A DNA stretch of 5,564 bases from Planctomycetaceae bacterium (lineage in GTDB: Bacteria; Planctomycetota; Planctomycetia; Pirellulales; Pirellulaceae): NCBI GenBank assembly GCA_007133715.1, contig SLMF01000654.1, forward strand, positions 1 to 5,564, read 5' to 3'. Within the stretch, counting starts at the first letter, position 1. Each line of letters starts with the position of its first letter. Below the pieces are notes generated by a model. That model saw only the letters and a program-made list of their open reading frames with translations, was not told the DNA's origin and made no database searches. The position numbers and the translations under genes are program-made. Positions 1 through 4,509 of this stretch are shown here, piece after piece.

Positions 1-90
1 ACTTTTTTGGAGTTATTGCGGGAGTTGACGCCGGCCGGAGTGGAGCAGGCGGAATCATTGGGTGGGATTTCGGAGGAGAGCGGGTACTAG
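1..90 (+). CDS. tssA: TssA (ImpA family) T6SS tail-assembly protein, C-terminal fragment
   Basis: Frame 1 is open from the window edge to a TAG at 88-90 and encodes the last 29 residues of a protein, containing FLELLRELTPAG and then QAESLGGI. This matches the usual end of the TssA/ImpA family, where a 'dFleLLreL.Peg...q...l.G' helix closes the protein. In the family, TssA binds the baseplate and the growing tail end and coordinates tube and sheath polymerisation in the cytoplasm. The start and main domains lie upstream of the window, so the TssA subclass cannot be judged. Being directly upstream of tssB on the same strand supports the call. All five leucine codons here are TTG or TTA, unlike the CTG-rich genes downstream. 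The fragment is short, so the name rests on a brief motif plus synteny. Confidence 0.8.
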   Translation, partial: TFLELLRELTPAGVEQAESLGGISEESGY

Positions 91-210
91 CCGTTTGTGG
101 GCGGCGGGAGCACGGTTGCCCCCCGGCCCCGGCGAGGTCGCGAGAGGCGTTTGCCTGTCGCGCCGATTTTGCCCAGACCCGTTAACGTCGCGTGTGGTGT
201 GCGGTTGGGA

Positions 211-230
211 TTGCTGGCGGCAGCCAGCGA
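211..230 (+). repeat. Inverted repeat, stem-loop in the tssB leader
   Basis: GCTGGC (213-218) and GCCAGC (223-228) are perfect inverted repeats around a GGCA loop. The stem extends by one G-T and one A-T pair to 211-230. No T run follows, so it is not a classical terminator. It ends 34 nt before the tssB ATG. An alternative stem, GCAGCC (220-225) with GGCTGC (233-238), shares bases with it, so both cannot form at once. The pairing is directly visible; any function is inference. Confidence 0.4.
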
Positions 231-258
231 CCGGCTGCGTTTACGGTACGAATGAGAG

Positions 259-263
259 AGGAG
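259..263 (+). promoter_or_regulatory. Ribosome binding site of tssB, bearing on the start choice
   Basis: AGGAG at 259-263 is the only good Shine-Dalgarno match before tssB. It is 1 nt from the ATG at 265, too close for normal initiation, but 7 nt from the in-frame GTG at 271, which is ideal spacing. The site therefore favours GTG 271 as the real start. Confidence 0.55.
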
Positions 264-264
264 C

Positions 265-777
265 ATGCTTGTGGCCAACTTGAGCAGTCAGAAGTTTGTG
301 GCACGCAATCGGCCTCCACGGGTACAGATCGAGTACGATGTGGAGGTATATGGTGCGGAGAAGAAGATGCAGTTGCCCTTTGTGATGGGCGTGATGTCCG
401 ATCTGTCGGGGAAGCCTGCGGAGCCTTTGGGCCCGGTCAATGATCGCAAGTTTCTGGAGATCGATATCGACAACTTTGACGATCGGCTGCGGGCGATGAA
501 GCCGCGAGTGGCATTTCCCGTGCCCAACACGTTGACTGGCGAGGGAAACCTGAGCGTCGATTTGACATTTGAGAGCATGGACGATTTTTCACCTGCAGGC
601 GTGGCTCGCAAAGTCGACGCCTTGCGGAAGCTGTTGGACGCGCGGACCGAGCTGGCGAATCTGCTCTCCTACATGGACGGCAAGACAGGCGCGGAGGAGT
701 TGATGGCTCGTGTTTTGCAAGACCCCGAGTTGATGAAGACGTTGGCCAGCGGTTCGCAGGAGGGAGCCAGCGAATAA
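265..777 (+). CDS. tssB: TssB (VipA/ImpB family) T6SS contractile sheath small subunit
   Basis: This encodes the small sheath protein, which pairs with TssC to build the contractile sheath around the Hcp tube in the cytoplasm. The 170-residue length is normal for TssB. Family hallmarks in order are a basic N-terminal stretch (residues 9-20), LPFVMGVMSDLSG (about 37-49, matching the conserved 'LP..m.VmgDlsG' segment), a DRKFLEIDIDNFD block (60-72), VAFPVPN (82-88), LTFESMDDFSP (100-110) and a C-terminal helical region with ELANLLSYMDGK (129-140) and LMARVLQDPEL (147-157). tssC follows after a 156-nt spacer. The start is uncertain: ATG 265 gives the longest form, while GTG 271 (starting MANLSSQK) has the better-spaced ribosome binding site. 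Leucine is coded mainly by TTG (11 of 20), a different habit from tssC. In TagJ-containing systems the TssB N-terminus is the TagJ contact, so the exact start matters. Confidence 0.95.
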   Translation: MLVANLSSQKFVARNRPPRVQIEYDVEVYGAEKKMQLPFVMGVMSDLSGKPAEPLGPVNDRKFLEIDIDNFDDRLRAMKPRVAFPVPNTLTGEGNLSVDLTFESMDDFSPAGVARKVDALRKLLDARTELANLLSYMDGKTGAEELMARVLQDPELMKTLASGSQEGASE

Positions 778-810
778 CTGACGTCGGTTGCTGACACGCG
801 GTTCGCATTG

Positions 811-829
811 CCGCGCCGCCGAGGCGCGG
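811..829 (+). repeat. Inverted repeat, GC hairpin between tssB and tssC
   Basis: CCGCGCC (811-817) and GGCGCGG (823-829) form a perfect 7-bp stem with a GCCGA loop, starting 33 nt after the tssB stop. No T run follows, so termination is unlikely. A role in mRNA stability or processing is possible but is inference; GC-rich DNA produces such stems by chance. Confidence 0.4.
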
Positions 830-851
830 GTCGGGGGCCGCGAAATTCGAA

Positions 852-871
852 CATTCACCCGCATCCACCCG
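852..871 (+). repeat. Two-copy 10-bp tandem repeat in the tssC leader
   Basis: CATTCACCCG (852-861) is followed directly by CATCCACCCG (862-871), identical at 9 of 10 positions. It is too short for a functional claim. It could be a protein binding site or slippage. Confidence 0.4.
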
Positions 872-917
872 TCGGCGGGCCGCCCTGCCAACCAGGTCGC
901 TCGAGACGTGTTTTTAC

Positions 918-924
918 GAGGGAG
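918..924 (+). promoter_or_regulatory. Ribosome binding site of tssC
   Basis: GAGGGAG at 918-924 lies 9 nt before ATG 934. It fixes the tssC start there rather than at the upstream in-frame ATG 808, which has no such site. Confidence 0.7.
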
Positions 925-933
925 CTAGTTCCG

Positions 934-2442
934 ATGTCTGATGATGCCCAAGTGCAAGCGGATGCCGCCGGCCAACCGGCCGCGGCGGGCGAAGCCGCGA
1001 TCCAAGCTAATGAATTCGAGTCCCTGCTTCAGAAGGAGTTCAAACCCAAGAGCGATCAAGCCCGGCAAGCGGTGCAGAACGCGGTCCAGACCCTGGCCGC
1101 CCAGGCACTCGATAGCTCGGCCCTGATCTCGGATGACGCCCTCAAGTCGATCGAGGCGATTATCGGCGAAATCGATCGCAAATTGACCGAGCAGATCAAT
1201 CTGATCCTGCACCATTCCGATTTCCAGAAACTGGAGGGGGCCTGGCGCGGACTGCACCATCTGGTCAGCAACACGGAAACGGACGAGATGTTGAAGATCC
1301 GCGTGATGAACATCTCCAAGAAGGACCTGCACAAGACCTTGAAGAAGTTCAAGGGCACGGCCTGGGATCAGAGCCCTCTGTTCAAGAAGGTTTACGAAGA
1401 AGAGTACGGCCAGTTCGGGGGCGAACCGTACGGCTGCCTGATCGGCGATTACTACTTCGACCACAGCCCGCCGGATGTCGAGTTGCTGGGAGAGATGTCC
1501 AAGATCGCCGCGGCGGCTCACGCTCCCTTCATCACCGGGACGGCTCCCGGTCTGCTGCAGATGGACAGCTGGCAGGAGTTGGCCAATCCGCGGGATCTGA
1601 CGAAGATCTTCGGCACACCCGAATACGCGGCCTGGCGCTCGCTCCGCGAATCGGAGGATTCCCGTTACGTCGGCTTGGCCCTGCCCCGCTACCTGGCGCG
1701 CACACCTTACGGGGCGCGGACCAACCCGGTCGACGAATTCGACTTCGAAGAGGACGTGGAAGGCGCGGTCCACGATCGCTACTGCTGGGCCAATTCCGCC
1801 TATGGCATGGCCTTGAATATCAACCAGTCCTTCAAGTTTTACGGCTGGTGCAGCCGCATTCGGGGGATTGAATCGGGCGGGGCCGTGACCGGCTTGCCCA
1901 CCCATACCTTCCCCACCGACGACGGCGGCGTGGATATGAAGTGCCCGACCGAGATCGCGATCAGCGACCGCCGGGAAGCCGAACTGGCCAAAAATGGCTT
2001 CATGCCGCTGATCCACAAGAAGAATTCCGACTTTGCCGCCTTCATCGGGGCCCAGTCCTTGCAGAAGCCGGCCGAGTACGATGATCCGGACGCCACGGCC
2101 AATGCCAACCTGGCAGCCCGGTTGCCGTATCTCTTCCCGACCTGCCGTTTTGCCCACTATTTGAAATGCATCGTGCGGGACAAAATCGGTTCCTTCAAGG
2201 AGCGGGAAGATATGGAGATCTGGTTGAACCGCTGGATCTCCCAGTATGTGGAATCGAATCCGGCGACGGCCAGCGAAGAGGCCAAGGCCTCACGCCCGCT
2301 GGCCGCCGCGGAAGTGGTGGTGGAAGAGGTGGAAGGCAATCCGGGCTACTACACCTCCAAGATCTTCCTCCGACCGCATTACCAGCTGGAAGGCCTGACG
2401 GTTTCCCTGCGGCTGGTGTCCAAGCTGCCGTCGGGAAAGTAG
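934..2442 (+). CDS. tssC: TssC (VipB/ImpC family) T6SS contractile sheath large subunit
   Basis: This is the large sheath subunit, which forms the TssB-TssC protomers that polymerise around Hcp, contract to fire, and are then recycled by ClpV. The 502-residue length from ATG 934 is normal for the family. Hallmarks in order are an Ala/Gln-rich flexible N-terminus (1-25), a helical segment FESLLQKEFKPKSDQ (28-42), ILHHSDFQKLEGAWRGLHHLV (about 91-111, the conserved 'F..LE..WRGL..LV' block), LKIRVMNISKKDL (120-132), EEYGQFGGEPYGCLIGDYYF (156-175), then FITGTAPGLLQMDSWQELANP (about 199-219), FGTPEYAAWRSLRESEDSRY (226-245), FKEREDMEIWLNRWI (421-435) and a C-terminal LRPHYQLEGLTVSLRLVSKLP (about 479-499). 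The start is set by the ribosome binding site and by where family similarity begins. Codon use is C- and CTG-rich compared with tssB. No key block is missing. Confidence 0.97.
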   Translation: MSDDAQVQADAAGQPAAAGEAAIQANEFESLLQKEFKPKSDQARQAVQNAVQTLAAQALDSSALISDDALKSIEAIIGEIDRKLTEQINLILHHSDFQKLEGAWRGLHHLVSNTETDEMLKIRVMNISKKDLHKTLKKFKGTAWDQSPLFKKVYEEEYGQFGGEPYGCLIGDYYFDHSPPDVELLGEMSKIAAAAHAPFITGTAPGLLQMDSWQELANPRDLTKIFGTPEYAAWRSLRESEDSRYVGLALPRYLARTPYGARTNPVDEFDFEEDVEGAVHDRYCWANSAYGMALNINQSFKFYGWCSRIRGIESGGAVTGLPTHTFPTDDGGVDMKCPTEIAISDRREAELAKNGFMPLIHKKNSDFAAFIGAQSLQKPAEYDDPDATANANLAARLPYLFPTCRFAHYLKCIVRDKIGSFKEREDMEIWLNRWISQYVESNPATASEEAKASRPLAAAEVVVEEVEGNPGYYTSKIFLRPHYQLEGLTVSLRLVSKLPSGK

Positions 2443-2617
2443 TGGCCCGGGAAATCCGCCTCCCCGTGGCCTGGCCCGCGGGGACCCGTGGAAGAGAAAG
2501 AGCGAGGGACGGAGTGATGTTTCCATGAAGCCGTAACAACACCGCCTGTGTGGGTCGGGTTTTCCAAGACTTACCTGGCTTTGTTGGGACTTCGAAATCA
2601 GCGAAAGGAATGAGGTC
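2443..2617 (+). other. 175-nt tssC-hcp spacer, no gene
   Basis: No coding frame with protein character is visible between the tssC stop and the hcp ATG. The spacer holds a strong GC hairpin close to the tssC stop and the hcp ribosome binding site AAAGGA (2604-2609, 8 nt before the ATG). I looked for -35/-10 and sigma-54 -24/-12 elements and found nothing convincing. A separate promoter for hcp is biologically plausible, because Hcp is needed in large amounts, but is not shown by sequence. Confidence 0.6.
2462..2483 (+). repeat. Inverted repeat, strong GC hairpin after tssC
   Basis: CCCCGTGG (2462-2469) pairs with CCGCGGGG (2476-2483) over 8 bp, with one G-T wobble and a 6-nt loop (CCTGGC). 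It begins 20 nt after the tssC stop. The following bases are purine-rich with no T run, so it is not a standard intrinsic terminator. It could protect the 3' end of a tssBC message or act as a processing boundary before hcp; both are inference. Confidence 0.5.
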
Positions 2618-3133
2618 ATGATTCTGTTGAGTCTGTTGGATGGGTCCCCGTCGATCAAAGGGGACTGCGAGATCAAGGGTTACGAGGAATGGATTTCTTG
2701 TACGGACATCAGCTGGGCCCTGACGCGGGAGTTCAAGGAGAGCTCCAAAGCGGGGAGCAAGGATCTGTTCACGGGGGTCACGGACATCCCTCCGATCGAG
2801 ATCCAGAAGAGCTTTGACAAGTCGTCGGTCGAGTTGATGAAGTTTGCCTGCGGTGGCGGGAAGATCTGCGATTTCGCCAAGATCCACCTGCTGACCACCG
2901 GCGAGGACATGTCGGAAGCCTCGAAGAATTGGTACCTCGAGTTCAAGCTGTTCAACCCGATCCTGGCCAGCTGGAGTATCAGCGGCTCGGAGGACGAGCG
3001 TCCCAGCGAGACGATCACGTTGTGGTACTACAAGGTGCAATTGAAGTACCGTCCGTTTGACGGTCAGAAGTTCATCGACAACGTACCCCCGCGCGGCTGG
3101 GACCGCTTGGGCCACAAGGGCTGGGACACCTGA
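2618..3133 (+). CDS. hcp: Hcp, T6SS inner tube protein
   Basis: Hcp forms hexameric rings that stack into the inner tube, is propelled out of the cell on sheath contraction, and can chaperone effectors inside the ring. The 171-residue product has the usual Hcp length. It starts with a hydrophobic strand and IKGDCEIKGYEEWI (13-26), matching the family's 'l.GEs...gh..wI.v' opening. DISWALTREF (30-39), the EIQKSFDKSSVELMKFACGG block (61-80), WYLEFKLFNPILASWSISG (105-123) and ETITLWYYKVQLKY (131-144) follow, all typical of the tube beta-barrel. The tail continues through PPRGWDRLGHKGWDT (157-171). There is no signal peptide, as expected for a T6SS-exported protein, and no added effector domain. 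Four cysteines (17, 28, 78, 84) are present. The ATG has an AAAGGA site 8 nt upstream. It is a structural-type Hcp encoded inside the core operon. Confidence 0.95.
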   Translation: MILLSLLDGSPSIKGDCEIKGYEEWISCTDISWALTREFKESSKAGSKDLFTGVTDIPPIEIQKSFDKSSVELMKFACGGGKICDFAKIHLLTTGEDMSEASKNWYLEFKLFNPILASWSISGSEDERPSETITLWYYKVQLKYRPFDGQKFIDNVPPRGWDRLGHKGWDT

Positions 3134-3156
3134 TGCGGCGTGCCGCGTTTCTTCTC
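3133..3156 (+). terminator. Possible weak terminator or attenuator after hcp
   Basis: Overlapping the last base of the hcp stop, ATGCGG (3133-3138) can pair with CCGCGT (3143-3148) around a CGTG loop, including one T-G wobble. The T-rich TTCTTCT (3149-3155) follows. The stem is short and the T run is interrupted by C, so at best it is partial. Partial termination here would leave hcp mRNA in excess of tagJ-tssE-tssF. The geometry is visible; function is inference. Confidence 0.3.
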
Positions 3157-3180
3157 CAGAGCTAATCGGGAGGTCGGGCC

Positions 3181-3993
3181 ATGTCGGCGCAGGAAGCTTT
3201 GCGTGCGGGAGATCTGGACGGGGCTTTGGCCCAGCTGCAGCAGGAGGTCCGCCAATCGCCGGCGGACGCCAAGCTGCGGGTGTTCCTGTTCCAGCTGCTG
3301 GCGGTCCAGGGTCAGTGGGAGCGGGCTTGGGTCCAGCTGAACACGGCGGCCGAAATGGAGCCGCTGGCTTTGGCCATGGCCCAGATGTACCGCGAGACGT
3401 TGCGTTGCGAGATGCTGCGGGCGGAAATTTTCGCGGGCAAGCGTGGTCCACTGATTTTCGGCGAGCCGCCCGCGTGGATCGGGTGGCTTGTCGAAGCCCT
3501 GCGGTGGACGGCCGAGGGGCAGTACGAGGCGGCAAACCAGCTGCGGGAGCGGGCTTTCGAGGCGGCTCCCGCAGTGCCGGGTTCGATCGATGGCCATCGC
3601 TTTCAATGGCTGGCCGACGCCGATCCGCGACTGGGACCGGTGCTGGAAGCCATCGTGGCCGGCCGCTATCTCTGGATCCCCTTCCAGCATATCCGCTCGA
3701 TCCGGCTGGAAGCCCCCGCCGATCTGCGGGATATGGTCTGGATGCCAGCCCAGTTCACTTGGGTCAACGGCGGCGAAGCCGTGGGGGTCCTGCCCAGCCG
3801 CTACCCGGGCTCCGAATCCAATCCGGATCCGCTGATCCGACTGGCCCGCAAAACCGACTGGCAGGAAGTCGCACCCGGTCTCCAGCTGGGACAGGGCCAA
3901 CGCCTGCTGGCGACGGACGAAGACGATTTCCCCTTGCTGGATATCCGCCAGCTGGATTGCGAGGTGGAAGATGGCGGAACTGACGGTTCGTGA
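3181..3993 (+). CDS. tagJ: TagJ (ImpE/HsiE family) T6SS accessory protein
   Basis: This 270-residue protein matches the ImpE/TagJ family, which is about this size. The N-terminal part (about 1-65) is built of short helix pairs of tetratricopeptide type: EALRAGDLDGALAQLQQEVR (5-24), then LRVFLFQLLAVQGQWERAW (32-50). The C-terminal domain carries typical ImpE signatures: WLADADPRLGPVLE (143-156), GRYLWIPFQHIRSIRLEAP (161-179), DLRDMVWMPA (181-190), then VGVLPSRYPGSE (201-212) and DWQEV (226-230). In P. aeruginosa the homologue HsiE1 binds the N-terminal helix of the sheath protein TssB and is thought to help couple sheaths to ClpV; it is cytoplasmic and present only in one class of T6SS. GGGAGG (3168-3173) sits 7 nt before the ATG. 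Its 3' end overlaps tssE by 23 nt. No residue is obviously missing. The exact mechanistic role is unsettled for the family. Confidence 0.9.
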   Translation: MSAQEALRAGDLDGALAQLQQEVRQSPADAKLRVFLFQLLAVQGQWERAWVQLNTAAEMEPLALAMAQMYRETLRCEMLRAEIFAGKRGPLIFGEPPAWIGWLVEALRWTAEGQYEAANQLRERAFEAAPAVPGSIDGHRFQWLADADPRLGPVLEAIVAGRYLWIPFQHIRSIRLEAPADLRDMVWMPAQFTWVNGGEAVGVLPSRYPGSESNPDPLIRLARKTDWQEVAPGLQLGQGQRLLATDEDDFPLLDIRQLDCEVEDGGTDGS

Positions 3994-4474
3994 ACGGCTG
4001 CAGCCCTGCCTGCTGGATCGGCTGACCGACGACGAACCCGGAAAACAGCAAGAATCACGGGCCCAACGCGTGATCTCGCTGGAACGACTCCGCGCGGCCG
4101 TGCTCCGCGATTTGAGCTGGCTGCTGAATACGGGCAGCTTGGCCCAGAGCGAGGATCTGGAACGGTACCCGGAAGTGGCCCGTTCGGTGGTGAATTTCGG
4201 TATGCGCGACCTGTCGGGGATCACCGCTTCGTCGCTGATGATCGATGATCTGGCCCGGGCGATCCGGGAGGTCATCCTGTTTTTCGAGCCGCGGATCCTG
4301 CCCGACAGTCTCCGCGTGCAGGTGCTGAAAGAAGACGAGCAGATGAATATGAATGCTGTCACTTTTGTGATTCAGGGCATGCTGTGGGCCCAACCGATGC
4401 CCCTGCAGATGTTCATGAAGACGGAAGTGGACTTGGAGACCGGTTACATCAACGTGCGGGAAGGCGGCCAATAA
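3971..4474 (+). CDS. tssE: TssE, T6SS baseplate protein (gp25-like)
   Basis: TssE is the homologue of phage T4 gp25 and joins TssF and TssG in the cytoplasmic baseplate wedge, where sheath polymerisation starts. The 167-residue product has the family marks in order: CLLDRLTDD (13-21), LRAAVLRDLSWLLNT (40-54, the 'v.rdL..LLNtr' block), SVVNFGMRDLSG (72-83, the 's.lnyGlpDlsg' block), VILFFEPRILPDSLRV (101-116, containing the conserved FEPRL-type motif), FVIQGMLWA (132-140) and TEVDLETGYINVRE (151-164). The start codon lies inside tagJ, with GAGGTG (3961-3966) just upstream, so the 23-nt overlap suggests translational coupling. The next gene, tssF, starts 35 nt after the stop. The length is slightly above the commonest TssE sizes, mainly from the N-terminal linker (about 20-37). 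Confidence 0.94.
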   Translation: MAELTVRERLQPCLLDRLTDDEPGKQQESRAQRVISLERLRAAVLRDLSWLLNTGSLAQSEDLERYPEVARSVVNFGMRDLSGITASSLMIDDLARAIREVILFFEPRILPDSLRVQVLKEDEQMNMNAVTFVIQGMLWAQPMPLQMFMKTEVDLETGYINVREGGQ

Positions 4475-4509
4475 CGCTGGGGCCGCCGCCGCGTGGGGAG
4501 AGACGCTCG

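Larger units (their letters stand above)
91..264 (+). other. 174-nt tssA-tssB spacer, no gene
   Basis: This spacer lies between the tssA stop codon and the start of tssB. The short open frames in it overlap tssB out of frame and have no recognisable protein character. It holds two overlapping GC-rich hairpins near its right end (listed separately) and the tssB ribosome binding site. I see no convincing sigma-70 or sigma-54 promoter and no hairpin followed by a T run. Confidence 0.6.
778..933 (+). other. 156-nt tssB-tssC spacer, no gene
   Basis: This stretch separates the two sheath genes. The tssC frame happens to stay open through most of it, up to an ATG at 808, but the translation (rich in Arg, Pro and Gly) has no family character and no ribosome binding site supports it. 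The spacer contains a perfect 7-bp GC hairpin, a 10-bp imperfect tandem repeat and the tssC ribosome binding site. No convincing promoter or T-tract terminator is visible. Confidence 0.6.

Noticed and set aside
62..283. 73-codon + strand frame across the tssA-tssB spacer
   Set aside because: It begins inside tssA and ends inside tssB in the wrong frame, and the translation has no conserved features.
808..933. In-frame N-terminal extension of tssC from ATG 808
   Set aside because: There is no ribosome binding site at 808, the 42 added residues are Arg/Pro/Gly-rich with no family similarity, and ATG 934 has a well-placed GAGGGAG and gives the normal TssC length.
925..2157. 410-codon open frame on the minus strand opposite tssC
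   Set aside because: It is a shadow of the GC-rich codon pattern of tssC; the product has no recognisable family and lies entirely over a confidently assigned gene.
2560..2600. Possible sigma-54 or sigma-70 promoter before hcp (TGGC near 2576, TTGTTG near 2581)
   Set aside because: The TGGC is not followed by a GC at the required -12 spacing, and no -10 box lies 16-18 nt after TTGTTG.
2195..3535. 446-codon minus-strand frame spanning the tssC end, hcp and tagJ start
   Set aside because: The translation is Pro/Arg/Ala-rich low-complexity sequence crossing three real genes and two spacers, typical of an antisense shadow.
3057..3983. 308-codon + strand frame overlapping hcp and tagJ in another frame
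   Set aside because: The Gly/Arg/Ala-rich product lacks family character, and tagJ in the alternative frame has clear ImpE signatures and a proper ribosome binding site.
3064..4362. 432-codon minus-strand frame opposite tagJ and tssE
   Set aside because: It overlaps two recognised T6SS genes and shows no domain of its own.
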